The notes beneath the pieces were generated by a model. It ran no database searches. It had not been told where the DNA came from and saw only the letters and a list, made by a program, of their open reading frames with translations. 64,000 nt of DNA. Origin: Pseudoneurospora amorphoporcata (Eukaryota; Ascomycota; Sordariomycetes; Sordariales; Sordariaceae). A program made the position numbers and the translations under genes. The stretch covers positions 1 through 64,000 of the forward strand of contig MU859248.1 in the NCBI GenBank assembly GCA_033297205.1, in the 5' to 3' direction. Shown here piece by piece: positions 12,140-24,251 of this stretch; the stretch's first letter is position 1, and every line of letters begins with the position of its first letter.

Positions 12140-14450
12140 ATGGACGCAAAGGTACGTGACTGAACCTCTTCTTCCCCATCCAAGTCGGCTTTCTCCTTCC
12201 TCAAGACGAGTTCGTATTCCACCCCACACCTTATCACAGATTACACATCCCAACTAGGCCACACAATTTACCTTCCCTGCTGCAAATCATTGGAGGCCTT
12301 TGTACCGCCCCAGGAACGCAGTGGGCATGGGGACTTTTTTTTTTTTTTTTTTCGTTTGCTCGGTATACTGACTGGTACCTTCAATCCAGCCCCAGCGTCA
12401 TCTGTGGGCTCCTCCCGTCCGATACGGCGACGAGAATATCCCACCCGCCGATCCGATTCACCAACGTAAGAGGTCGGACAGCAAGGCCAAGGCAATGATG
12501 GCGGTCAACGGCACCTTGAATGCGCCTCCCAAGAGGGCTGCCTGCTTCGACAAGAGCAACATCTCGAAGCCACTAGCCGACGGTGGGAACAAGGACTCGT
12601 TCAAAAACAGGGTGAAACCGATTGTCACAGCCGGCAGCACTCGGGACCTACGGTCGGACGGCAGGGAGAACAACCGCTCGGCAGCGGAGGAGCATTATGC
12701 GCGGCCGACGGCGGCCCCGAAGGCAGCATCACACGGCCAGAAGTATTCCTCGACAGCTCCCCTATCATCCCATATTGCCAGCGGGGCATATGGTGGCATT
12801 CGCTCCCACAATACCATCGTCAAACCCTCCGCACTGGTCAAGAAAACGACCAACGTTTGCCGCGACAACAAAATTAAGGAGGAGAGCACATCTCATGCGC
12901 CCACTTCTTCGTCAGTTGATGATCTTGTTGCGATGGTCGACAAGCATATCAAGAACCCACGCCACTACAAAAGTCAACCACAACTCAAGTCAGACCAGCA
13001 GCATACCCTACACCGTAATCAGAGCAAATATGTGCCCGATTACGAGAACCTGAATGACGTAGAAGATCACGACGATTTGGACGACGATCTCGTTGAGTCT
13101 TACGAGGACGCGGTCGAGCAACTGTCCAGAGATCTCGATATTCCTGCGAACACCGATGTTGCACCTGTCATCCATCCAAGCCACATGTCACTAGCCCAAG
13201 CCAGTTATGACTTGCTGCCTCATGACGCGCCGCTCGCACCCTCGAAGCCAGTCAGGGCCCTGCCCATGCCCCCCAACATCTCTGATCCCGAAGAGTATTC
13301 TGAAGACGACGACGATCAGGACCTCTACGAAGACCAAGGATATACCACCGCCCATTCTTATCGATCTCATTGCGATAATACCACAGGAGGGCCTACCACA
13401 CTAGTCGCGCCCAAAATGACCTCGGACATTCAGAAGGAACTTGACATTGCAAAGGCGTGGGTTTTGGAGCATCAAACGGACGATGAAGTTGAGGAGGAGA
13501 ATTGGGATGTGAGCATGGTAGCCGAGTACGGCGACGAGATTTTCGAGTACTTGCGCGATCTTGAGGTATGATACCCCGCTAATGCCTTTCCCATATCGCC
13601 GTGACACTAACCAATCGTTGAATCAGGGACGGATGCTTCCAAATCCTCACTACATGGACATTCAAACCGAGATCCGGTGGTCCATGCGATCAGTCCTCAT
13701 GGACTGGCTGGTACAGGTCCACCATCGCTTCAGTCTTCTCCCAGAGACCCTTTTTCTCACAGTGAACTACATCGACCGCTTCCTTTCGGTCAAGGTTGTT
13801 TCGCTGGGCAAGCTTCAACTTGTTGGCGCGACTGCCATTTTTGTCGCAGCCAAGTACGAGGAGATCAACTGCCCCTCTATTCAGGAACTTGTGTACATGG
13901 TGGATCAAGGGTACTCTGTTGAGGAGATTCTAAAGGCGGAAAAGTTCATGCTTACCATGTTGAACTTTGAACTTGGGTGGCCAGGCCCGATGAGTTTCCT
14001 CCGGCGCATTAGCAAGGCCGATGACTACGATCTAGAGACTCGGACTCTTGCAAAGTACTTGCTCGAAGTGACCATCATGGACGAGCGGTTTGTGGGCTGC
14101 CCTGCAAGCTACCTTGCTGCCGGTGCCCATTGCCTCTCCCGCTTTTTTCTGGCAAGAGGACCATGGGTAAGCCCTCCTCATAATCGTGACATGGTTCGTT
14201 GAAAGCTTACACATGACAGACACTTGCCCATGTCCACTTCTCCGGCTATACGCTGGCTCAACTGAGGCCGCTCATCATTACCATCCTCGAATGCTGCCAG
14301 GAACCACGCAAACATCACGGCGCGGTATACGACAAGTACTCTCATCAGAGGTTCAAAGGCGCGTCCGTTTTCGTCGAAAACAAAATTGCGAAAGGTTTCG
14401 TGTTGCCGCTCCAACCCAACGCTTCTATCAGCGGCAGTGCGCAATCATAA
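12140..14450 (+). CDS. G2/mitotic-specific B-type cyclin
   Basis: Regulatory subunit of the mitotic Cdk1 kinase, equivalent to NIME of Aspergillus. 652 residues in four exons: 12140-12151, 12390-13565, 13627-14166 and 14220-14450. The introns (238, 61 and 53 nt) all join in phase 0. The first exon encodes only MDAK, and its long intron carries an 18-T run at 12335-12352. The N-terminus reads PQRHLWAPPVRYGDENIPP, followed by a destruction-box-like RAACFDKSN near residue 55. Acidic patches (DDLDDDLVESYEDAVEQL, EEYSEDDDDQDLYED) precede the cyclin box. The box starts near residue 397 with the MRAIL-type helix MRSVLMDWLVQVHHRF, then LFLTVNYIDRFLS and VAAKYEEINCPS. The C-terminal cyclin fold follows, with WPGPMSFLRRISKADDYD and a last exon ending SGSAQS. 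The pre-box region is long for a B cyclin. Regulation is expected at G2/M and by APC/C proteolysis; that is family knowledge. Confidence 0.96.
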
Positions 14451-17400
14451 ACTTCCATGCCGTCCACCCATTTGCCCTAGCATGAATTTTGAACAATAGA
14501 ACATGCTAGGGTTGAAGCGGATTACCGACCGCATTGTTAAAAGAGAGAGAGCGCAACGATAGCGACCATTCTCGCTCCTAATGTGTCCATTAGAGGAGAT
14601 GTACTGACAGTTTTGGCGCTGCTTTATCAATGACGGCAGCACCTGTTTCGTACCCCGGGCCCGTGGATAGCATATTCTCCTTTCGGACATCCGGTACTGC
14701 GGCTTATAGACTCTTTCGGCACTGTCTGACCTAATTATTGGCACTCCAGGGGCCCGGCGGTGCCATGTTTACACAAAGAAGAAAAAGACATACGAAAAAG
14801 GAAACAAAACGTTGATGATGAAGCGACGAAGTATGACATCTTTTCCCCGTTTACCTTTTGCCGGTTTCCTTTACCTTGACAAATGGTTTCGTTTTCATTT
14901 GCACTTGCGGTGTCATTTTCCACCACAGGTTATTGGGCAAATTGCCCCTCTTCTTCCTTTTCATCGGCGTTTTAGAGGTCAGGATTCATGCCGCTCCAAC
15001 TTCAGGCGCGGTATTGGAGGTAATCGTCATGCATGGTCTTCAATGCTTTCACACCAGGTTAGGTTTTAGGCGAAAAAAGCGGCTCATTTACAAGGAACTG
15101 GAACGGCGTCTGCTTCAGGGATTCACATCAGAGAGGGATGGATGGGTGAGCGGACGGACGGACAAGGGGGATGGCGTCGGTGCAACGGACATGATATCTC
15201 AACGAGCTCTAGACTTTAGTGCAAGTGCATGGTCTTCTTTCCCAAGTTCTACCGGCATTTTATGTATAGCTTATTTTATTTATCTTGCTTTGTGAGAAAG
15301 GCGAGAGCTCGGAGCTGCTGAAAAGGGATGGTTCTTCGCATTTTTGTTCATCTTGCATTTTTATTTTTTACCTTGACCGCAGTCATTGAACAAGTCGGGC
15401 ACGAAAATGGTGGGAAGCGGTAAATGGAACCGGATCAACAGTACCGATGACATGAGGAGGATAACAAGGCATGGTAGCATGTTCATGGTGTTCTTCTGGG
15501 TTTTCTTCCGAGATGCCTTGGGTTTTCTTATTCACTTCTTCGATATGCCTGGTGTTCGGCCAAAACGAACTTTACACCCAATAGGTGCCAAGGTATTTCA
15601 TCAGTTGGGAGGATGAGCTAGTAGAGCGCGATTCCGGTTTGGTATCAGCATCGCGTACAGATCAATAGTAATAGTCTTACTTATACAAGATGAGTTCTGT
15701 TATTCGTTGTTCTCCGGGATGATTTGTTCCAGTGATGATCAATGTGAGTGAACACCTTCCCCGTTTCCCAATACACCTTCGATGTCAGAAATCAAAGAGG
15801 ACAGATGGTTCGGATCTCAGGTCGGAGGATAGTATTACCAGATTCGATGCTGCCTTGTTAAAACGTTTGCTCCGCTACTTGTGCCACAAAGCAAACAGCA
15901 GGCACTCCACTTTTTATAATTTCAGATCCCCCGGAAACTCGAGATGATAAAAACATCAGATCCCGGTTCATTTTCTGCAATGCGAAAGCTGCCAGTTTGT
16001 TCAAGCTTTGTGGTCATCCATTGTGCGCTCGCAGATACCGAAATTCGCAGCACGCTTTGATATTTCCACTCGATATCGAATAAGCTTTTCCGAGGCATCC
16101 ATCACATATGTCATCATGGCATTCTTGGCTGCTGTCTATGCAATATCGGGTCGATCAAAAGCGGAATTGGATGATCACAAATCCTCAGCGCAAAAGTTCG
16201 ATGAATTGACAAAGTGGATTGTGAATGATGGAGGACGGCGGGGTTCACGATGGAGTCATTCTTCTCAGAGCGGGGGTTCCATTAACCTTTCGTGAGTGGG
16301 GACGAGACCGGAGCGGATCGAGTGGCTCAGGTGGAGTTGATGGATATTTTTCAGTTTGCGTGGACCGCACCGCTTCACTCGCTCGAAAGTTAAAGTTACC
16401 TCTACGCTAAGGTTCAAAGCTGGGTTTGCTTGGCAAGGGCCGTATGTAAACTCCGAATACTAACTGACTGGAGTGAGGGACCTGGCCGAAGCCCGGCCTG
16501 GACCGCGGCTTCTTGCTTGGGAGTCGGGACGGACTCGAGAAGAAAAAAGGAGACAGTTTGTTGTGCGTGCGTTAAAGACCGCGGTGTTGTGTGACTCGAC
16601 GGTACCTGTGATGAATAAATCTCGGGACGGCAGGGGCAGTCAATCGTAACGGAACGCGGATCTGGCAACCTGAAGCCAAGAAGGGGGGATGAGGTCTCGG
16701 CCACACGCAATTTTGTAACTGAAATTTTCTTTTGCTTCTTTTTTCGTCAACCACCTCATTGCGCATCCATCGCCTTCATATCTCCAGAGGTCCCCCGCAC
16801 CCCCACGACAACAACCACTCCGCACCTTGCTCTCTTCCATCTACACTCATTCTGGAACGTTATCCCAGTTGTTACGGCAAAGTCATACTTCATCCATCAC
16901 TTTTTTATTTTGAAGAATATCCAAAGCCGGAGTGTTTTGGTAGTCGTGTCGGGTCTCTCTCACCTCACTCACTTCGCCAATTGTCCCAGATTCCAGAGAC
17001 GTTAAAGCGCACCCGTGGCCTCAGCTTACAAGTTCCGTTTTTTCTTCGATCAGGGCCGGGGGTTTGTTTAGTGGCTCACTGGGTGCAGTCTTCGACAGCG
17101 ATCCCCTTCTTCCCCGCCGTGGGCCGTCCAACCGGTCGCTCCGTCGCATTGGGCTGCCGTCACATCGTGTCCAAAAAACCTGGCTCCGTATCCGCAACGG
17201 CTTGCGGTCCGCCTTGCGATATAACCCGAGCTCGGCCTGCACTCCACATCGCTATCGTCCTCTCTGTCCCTCCGTTCGTCTCCAGCCTCGAGAATTCGTG
17301 CAACCCCATCCGAGGCCCCAGATCCGACACCCTGAGACCCACCCGTGCCGACAACTTTGAAGTGCAGCCCCAGTGCGTGTGTGACAATTCGCGACGCATT

Positions 17401-17555
17401 TCACCAGCCGCAAGCCCGCAACCTTGACAGACGCAAAGCTTTGACTCTTCGCGCACAAGATCGTCCCCTGCGTCGCATACCTGCTCTCTGCTTGCACAAA
17501 GTACCCAGCCTGTCCGCGTACCGCGTAGAGCGCTTCACTGCCACACAGAGTCGCT
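14451..17555. other. Gene-free spacer; carrier-gene leader at right
   Basis: No supported gene in about 3.1 kb. The left part is the 3' side of the cyclin gene. The right ~800 bases (about 16730-17555) are pyrimidine-rich on the plus strand and probably form promoter and leader of the mitochondrial carrier. A 231-codon open frame at 16732-17427 inside this leader has Pro/Ser/Arg-rich random-looking content and was not called. Confidence 0.5.
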
Positions 17556-19839
17556 ATGTCCACAGCTGCGGTTGTTAAGGAAGCGGTCAAGGAGACCCTC
17601 ATCGGCTCCGATGAGCACGCCGCCGCCGGCCAGGCGCAGCCTACTGCTCAGACCAAAGCGCGCTTCACCCGTTACGCCGTCCGGGATCCCGATACTGGCG
17701 ACCTTTTCCTGGGCCCTGACCAGTTCGTTGATGCCGTCGCTCCTCCCCATGAGGATTACGTGAGTCACACCTACCCCAAGAGATTCTTGACTTTGCTCTC
17801 ACTTTGCGACACGTTGACTAACTCGCGCCCACCTTTTCCGAATATAGCATAAGATCCAGCGCGAGCAATACAGCATCCTATTCAGCGTTGCCGACCGAGC
17901 CAACAAGGGCAAGGTGACCCTCTCCGACTGGACCTACTTTGAGAACCTCCTCGAGAAGCCCGATGCTGAGTATGAGATCGCTTTCCGCCTCTTCGACGTC
18001 GAGCGCCTGGGCACCGTAAAGTATGATGATTTCCGCCGCTTGTACGAGCTCAACAAGGGACCCGACAGCATCCCGTTCGACTGGGATTGCCAGTGGGCCA
18101 AGCTTTACATCGGAAGCAAGACGAAGAGGCATAACTTGGACTACCAACAATTCTCGCAGATGCTCCGTGGCCTGCAGGGCGAGCGCATTCGCCAGGCCTT
18201 TCAGCTGTTCGATAAGGATGGCGACGGGTTCATTGAGCCCGAGGACTTCGAGCGCATTATCATGGAGACATCCAAGCACAAGCTTTCCGACCACCTCCTC
18301 GAGAACTTGAATACCCTTTGCAACATCTCCCAGGGAAGCAAGGTCTCCTATGCGAACGTTAGGGCATTCCAAAACATGATTAAGGAAATGGATTTGGTCG
18401 AGCTGATCATTCGCAAGGCGTGCGATAAGAGCCAGGACGGCAAGATTACTCGCACCGAGTTCCTTAACCAGGCTGCGAAAGTCACCCGTTTTTCCCTCTT
18501 CACGCCTATGGAGGCAGATATTCTGTTTCACTTCGCGAGTGTTGGAAACCCCTCGGGCAGACTTGGTCTTGAGGATTTCGCAAAGGTCCTTGACCCTACC
18601 TGGAGAAACCGTCATGTGGCCGAGGCCAAACTTCTGCCCCGGGCTGTGCAGACAAAGGGCCAGCAGTTTGCCCACCAGGCGGGCGAGTCAGCATACAACT
18701 TCGTTCTCGGCAGTTTGTCAGGCGCCTTCGGTGCCTTTATGGTCTACCCCATTGATCTGGTCAAGACCAGAATGCAGAACCAGAGAGGTGCTTCGCCTGG
18801 TAGCAGACTCTATGACAATTCCATCGATTGCTTTAGAAAAGTCATTCGCAACGAAGGCTTCAGGGGACTTTACTCGGGCGTTCTTCCCCAGCTTGTCGGT
18901 GTCGCCCCTGAGAAGGCTATCAAGTTGACCGTCAATGACCTTGTTCGTGGCGCATTCACTGATAAGCAGGGCGACATCAAATTGATGCACGAGATCATTG
19001 CTGGTGGTACTGCTGGTGGCTGCCAAGTCGTAAGTTCTCATCCAGTTTTCTCTGTGTGGGTTGCTCTTGTTGTTGACAATGCTAATTGTTTGCTTGTGCA
19101 ATAGGTTTTCACCAATCCCCTGGAAATCGTCAAGATCAGACTGCAAGTCCAGGGTGAGGTTGCTAAGAGCGTTGAAGGCGCTCCCAAGCGCTCTGCTATG
19201 TGGATCGTCCGGAATTTGGGACTCGTGGGACTTTATAAGGGCGCCTCTGCTTGCCTGCTCCGTGACGTTCCCTTCTCAGCAATCTACTTCCCAACGTACT
19301 CGCATTTGAAGAAGGATCTCTTTGGCGAGTCACAGACCAAGAAGCTGGGTGTTCTCCAGCTTCTCACGGCCGGTGCCATCGCCGGTATGCCCGCTGCTTA
19401 CCTTACGACACCCTGCGACGTCATCAAGACTCGTTTGCAGGTCGAGGCCCGTAAGGGCGATACGCAGTATACCGGTCTTAGGCACGCCGCCAAGACCATC
19501 TGGAAGGAGGAAGGCTTCAAGGCCTTCTTCAAGGGCGGTCCTGCCCGTATTTTCCGCTCCTCGCCGCAATTCGGTTTCACCCTTGCCGCTTACGAGCTTC
19601 TCCAGGGTGTTCTGCCGTATCCTGGACAGAAGGCTGAGAAGATGCACCAGGGCGTCGCTGACGTCCTGTCGATGGTTCAGGACCGTGTGGGTGGTGAAAG
19701 CCCCTACACGAGGTCCCGCAACGCTCTCAAGATCCTCCTGGATATCGATGAGCATTTCGGTCGCGTTAAGCTTGATGCTAATGCGGCTGGTTGGAAGGCT
19801 CTGCCCACCTGGATAAAGAACCCTCCCAAGACCGCGTAA
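17556..19839 (+). CDS. Ca2+-binding mitochondrial aspartate/glutamate-type carrier
   Basis: Inner-membrane solute carrier of the aralar/citrin (AGC) class, expected to exchange aspartate for glutamate and feed the malate-aspartate shuttle. 706 residues in three exons: 17556-17759, 17848-19029 and 19105-19839; introns of 88 and 75 nt, both phase 0. The N-terminal half is the EF-hand regulatory region facing the intermembrane space; the clearest loop is DKDGDGFIEPEDF near residue 189, and others are degenerate. The carrier half (about residues 345-625) has the three signature repeats PIDLVKTRMQ (~370), PLEIVKIRLQ (~467) and PCDVIKTRLQ (~565), each followed by a G-[FL]-[KRV]-type aromatic/basic segment. 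A hydrophilic C-terminal tail of ~80 residues ends NPPKTA. Length matches the family. Codon usage is C-ending and biased, suggesting good expression. The leader is pyrimidine-rich. Confidence 0.96.
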
Positions 19840-21032
19840 GGTGGCACTTACGAAGCGTCAGGACCTAACGGCTATCGAAGCCGAGATGGGGCAATGAGTG
19901 TGGAAAAACAGCAGATTGTTGGTGAATGCAGTTAGCAACTGCTTGAAAATGAGGTGACCGCACGGCTCTCCGTTACCGGCCTCTTTTCCATTACACTTGA
20001 TTTGGCATCGATCAAATAAACCCTTTGATATTCATCGAATGCCTGTGGCAGGGCTAGTTGCGCAAGCTCCGCCGAAGTTACGCAAGTGCATACTACGCCG
20101 CCTGAGCTTGTGTGAATACACCATTACGGTTACCAATTCCCTCTCCCTTCATGACATCATTCATTCTTAGTTTCGACATATACTTTAGAACGATACTGGA
20201 TTTGGGCACAAAATCAGACGGGGTTTAGGTACACTGTTAGATAAGATGGTGGGGAAAAGGATCTTCATGATATCGGTTCAGCGAGGATGGAGTATGAGAA
20301 AACAAAATGAGGCGTTCTAGGGAGAAAAGTTGGTCTGGGGTGGCGGGTTGTTTTCTTTTGTTTTCAGTCCTTTTGTCAGATTTCTGTATATGGTCGTATT
20401 TTGCACATGGTCAATTTTTCAGCGAAATGCTTCATAGTTTCTTTACTCACTTTTCTCGGACTTCAATACCTTTGTTCATATCAGGGACTTTTTTTTTCGC
20501 CTTTCCGGTCTCCTAAGTTACCTTAGGAAAAGGGAAAGGAAACGGATGTGTATCTACACGTAGCCTTCGATTCCTTCGGCCTTTTCTACTTTCGCGTCTT
20601 CCGCCCATCATTTTCTTTTCGGCTCCGGTCACCCTCTGTTGGTGTTGACTTTGGAGTTTGACTATTCAAGGCGAGAAACGGATGAGTGCAAGTGCATGGT
20701 ATGGCATTTATGGGCGCCCGGTGTATGGCCAAGCGGACCATGATCATCATCTGCACAGTTCACAACACCTTCCTTGCGTGGGATAGATAAAGGCATTAGG
20801 GGAGGGTAGACGGATAAAACTAGACCAGATCAAGACAAAAGCGTCAAGCCAGTATCAGGCCTCGAAGCAACACAATTCACAATGAAGATCTTTTTACCAT
20901 TATCGAGCATTTTACTTGTGTGAATAGGGGCATGTCTTTTAACCATATGGTGAGATCGCGAATTCAAACCAGCGCAACAGTCTCAGTGGCAGTTGTTACA
21001 TAGAAGGATGCTAGTGCAAGAATAACCAATCA
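19840..21032. other. Spacer between carrier gene and tRNA
   Basis: Contains the 3' side of the carrier gene and T-rich stretches around 20310-20520. No supported gene or repeat. Confidence 0.5.
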
Positions 21033-21121
21033 GCGGGTTTAGCTCAGTTGGGAGAGCGTCAGACTGAAGTCCACTTCACTCATAAATCTGAAGGTCGTGT
21101 GTTCGATCCACACAAACCGCA
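21033..21121 (+). tRNA. tRNA-Phe (GAA) with a 16-nt intron
   Basis: The sequence folds as a cloverleaf: acceptor GCGGGTT against AAACCGC (one G-A mismatch), D-arm box A TAGCTCAGTTGGGAGAGC, anticodon stem TCAGA/TCTGA with loop CTGAAGA, and T-arm with box B GTTCGATCC. The anticodon GAA is at 21066-21068. A 16-nt intron (21070-21085) sits directly after the purine at position 37, the canonical site for nuclear tRNA introns. The mature part agrees with my memory of the Neurospora tRNA-Phe. A run of Ts (21125-21129) directly downstream is a pol III terminator. CCA is not encoded, as usual in eukaryotes. Confidence 0.97.
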
Positions 21122-21849
21122 ATCTTTTTGACGTTCTTCGTACCTCGAATACGCTCCTTTTTGTGAACCCTTTAATATTTGTACTTCTTGTTCTTTTTCG
21201 TAGCTTTCGGTTTCTTTCAACTGAAATGATGGATGGTGTTGGGTCACCATTTTGGCTCGTACGACATTTTCGTTTTCTTTCTTACCGTCGCTATATCATA
21301 ACACCATTGACCCTGACACCACTGAACACCTACTGTCTTATACCTCCAAACGTTCATTCACTCTGGATGAAAGAAACATACCTATTCATTCAACAGCAAG
21401 TTCGGTCATCAGGTATTTCCAAAGCAATTAGTGTGCAAGTATAGATGCCCGTGGATTGTATGTTGTAGCAAAACATCTCAGCTGACCTTCAGACAACCTG
21501 CAACTGGTTTCGTGATTACCGTCTCCTCCGATTTCCATGACGCCTTGCTACCAGTGCTCGAAACCGCTGATACAGGACTCAAGTCCTGAGAAGCTGTGTC
21601 ACGCTCAATGGCATTGACAGGCAATGCATTTCCTCTCTCCGCAAGTTATGTTGCCTTCATTATATCTCCTTCGTCCGACTGGCTTTGGCTAGAAGACGTA
21701 TACAGCCAGCTCCATGAACCCCTCCTCTTTGGTTGTGCCATCGCCATAACCATCGGCCTTGTCGGGGTTGACCCAATAGTAGGCGGGCCGTCACCTACTC
21801 TACCTTTCGGAGCAACACCTTGCATGTTCTTCTTCCTCGGTAATTGCTT
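21122..21849. other. Spacer downstream of tRNA-Phe
   Basis: No supported gene. Open frames at 21097-21444 and 21596-21856 overlap the tRNA or lie antisense to the receptor pseudogene and show no motifs. Confidence 0.5.
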
Positions 21850-23052
21850 TCAGTAGTGCTGCGCCTCAACGTCTGAGTCCCCAACGTCACTCTTGCCGCT
21901 GCTGTCCGATTTCGTCAACCGTAGGCGTCCGAGGCACCAAAAAGAAGAAGCCCGGTCAAAGAAGGGTTTCAGAGTCATACAGCAGGCGACAACAATGGCG
22001 CCGTTTACCTCTGAACAGGTGAGGTAGGCGATGCTGACGTTGTCGAAAGTGAAGTCTGGACGAGAAGCCTCGGCGACGAGGTCCCAGAGGCGGATGGTGG
22101 ATACTAGGCAGACTCTGATGTATGAAGAGAGGGTGTTTTGGTTAGCAAATTATCTTTGCCTGAGGGGAAATAGGAGAAAGTAAAAGGATGAGCTCACAAT
22201 CCACCCAACCCCAGCAACAAAAACAACCCAAGCTTCCTTCCCACCTAACCTTCAACTTGACCAACAACGGGCAACGGCAGGATGTACAAAAGTATGTCCG
22301 TTCCGATGTGCAGTCCCGTGTTGGCGTACCAATCTGCCACTCCACTACACTTGGGAGTGGAAACCGATCCGGGATCCCAAAACGCCCGCAAAGGATCGCA
22401 AGCAGTCACAACCGTGTACAAAATCCACACCCCGTTCGTGGCGACCACTATCCCAAGGATCAGGTAGACGAGGTAGCGTGCGTGTTGGTACGAGAGGATG
22501 CGGATGTAGCAGCCTGCCTGGTTGAGGGGGGTTATGATTTGTTGGCTTTTATTGTACTTTGAAGACACTCCGTCGAGAACTCGGGAAGGAGGTACCGGTA
22601 TCCAGGATGGAAAGAATGACGAAAAGAAGAATGGAAAGAAAGAGGCACGTACCTTCCCCATAGAAACAATCAAGGCGGGATCAACATCCAATGCGTGCTT
22701 TCCCAGTCCGTAGATGGCTTCTGTCATGGTCGAAAAATCAATCAGTCAGCAACTGATCCACATATCAAACTTCACAGCACTCTCTTCCACACAACAAAGT
22801 AAATAGGAAACAACACAAAACACACGCTCAACCAACCCCCCGCTAGTCAACCCACTCATCGCCAATGCCACCAACAGTACCCAGTCCTCGGCTCCAAGAA
22901 CCTTTCCTTTCAAAAGAAAGCCCCGAGTGTAAAAGCGGAGGCCAACGAAGAGGGTTGAGAGGGACCATGTGATGACGGCGCAGGCGATGATGCTGGACTG
23001 GTGGGATTCGGCGGGATTAGAGATTAGCTGGGGAAGGGGAGCCTGTTGCTAT
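21850..23052 (-). pseudogene. Pth11-like rhodopsin-fold receptor, disabled
   Basis: Remains of a fungal integral membrane protein of the Pth11-type/fungal rhodopsin family, putative surface-sensing G-protein-coupled receptors. Exons can be traced at ~23032-22826, 22720-22653, 22517-22198 and 22114-21850. The introns (105, 135 and 83 nt) keep consistent phases. Family landmarks are intact: VGLRFYTRGFLLKGKVLGAE then EDWVLLVALAMSG, AIYGLGKH, DILLYILPLPVV, GRKLGLFLLLGLGGLVCLVS, IRLWDLVAE and TCSEVNGAIVVACCMTLKPF. Lesions: an in-frame TAG at 22247-22245 between LPLPVVGQVEG and VGRKLGL; no ATG in frame at the N-terminus; and an open frame IATGSPSPANL that begins ATA (23052-23050) where ATG is expected and runs into a stop one base out of frame with the receptor near 23016-23025. 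The TAG and the ATA are both changes RIP could make (CpA to TpA). A sequencing error or missed exon cannot be excluded, but two independent defects favour a pseudogene. Confidence 0.75.
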
Positions 23053-24251
23053 GTTTGGGATGGCGGCATTATGGGTGGGTGGAATTATGTTAGTGTTAGA
23101 GGTAGGATGATGGGCTCTGATGGACAGAGAAGAGCACAGTAGAGCTGTTGATGACAACTGAGAAAGGTGGCATGGGTGCTTTCTTAAGTGCTTCTTGCAT
23201 CTTCTTTGTGCGTTCACTCATAACACCCACTACAAGTTCATGAGTAAGTAAGGCTAGGTAGAATTTGATTTTGTTTGTTTCCAACGGACCTTCATCATGT
23301 ACCGAACCTTGGCATCTTCCCTACCAGAGACATGATTGAGCAGTGTCCAGTACGAAGAGGTGTGGCTGTGGTGGTGGTGAACTTGATACACTTCCCCGGG
23401 TCTGCTTTGGTCCGACCGACCCAACCAGGCAGGCCATCTTCATATCAATGGTTGTCACTAGCATTTACCCCAGATCACCCACCTACCTACCGTTTAGTTT
23501 GACGTCTGTGATGTAACCTTATCAACCGTTGATATGGGGAGGTGTGGGAGGTCAAAGCGTCGGTACCGTTGCCGAAGATGTCACTGCATGATTCTCCCAG
23601 CCGCATGGCCTGGGTAGGGAGCCGGAGATAGTCTGGTGTATATAACCCGATCACTATGCGTCAATGGACGATTGGACTGTGTCTGTCCCGAAGGGCGGTG
23701 CGGAATGAGGTGATCCAGGTCGGACCATGTGGACGGCAATTTGTTCTCAAGGTATACACCACAGGTGGACAACACCACATCCTGTATACAGACCATAGGA
23801 ATTTATTCCATAAGAAAATGAGAATCTACGTGTTTTCAGCATTTGTATTTCCTTTTGTACAAGTACTGCATCAAATCACCTACTGCGACAGACAATATCC
23901 ATGCGTGGCAGGTAATGACGGGGTAACAAGAATAACAGTAACACAGCATTGCGGTCATCGAAGACGATGATAGCAATGCAGACGACAAGTTGCTAGACCA
24001 GACTAGACTAGACCACCTCAGAACACAATTCCAATCCAACCAGGTTCCTCTCGTAACATCATAACACCTTTTGCCGGCTCGTACCATGTCCGCCATAGCA
24101 ATTTGGCCATATACATACTGGCCCCCAAGACTTTTGCTTGGTGGTCAGGCTAATCAGTGAACCCGATCTCTTTTTTTTTCTTTCCCTATTGTGCAATGAC
24201 GCTCTTTCAAAAAAGTAAACCATTCCATATCAGGATAGAATCCCGTTTCTC
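23053..24251. other. Spacer between receptor pseudogene and urc4-like gene
   Basis: No supported gene. It holds the former promoter of the receptor (left) and the 3' side of the urc4-like gene (right). Open frames at 23275-23502 and 23656-23970 lack motifs. Confidence 0.5.

Noticed and set aside
16732..17427. 231-codon open frame (+) upstream of the mitochondrial carrier
   Set aside because: Pyrimidine-rich leader gives Ser/Pro/Arg-rich translation; no start context or conserved motif.
17878..18675. 265-codon antisense open frame over the carrier gene
   Set aside because: Shadow of the sense coding exon with strong third-position bias.
20684..20700. 16-nt match AGTGCAAGTGCATGGT also at about 15219
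   Set aside because: A match of this length is about as frequent as chance allows in 64 kb.
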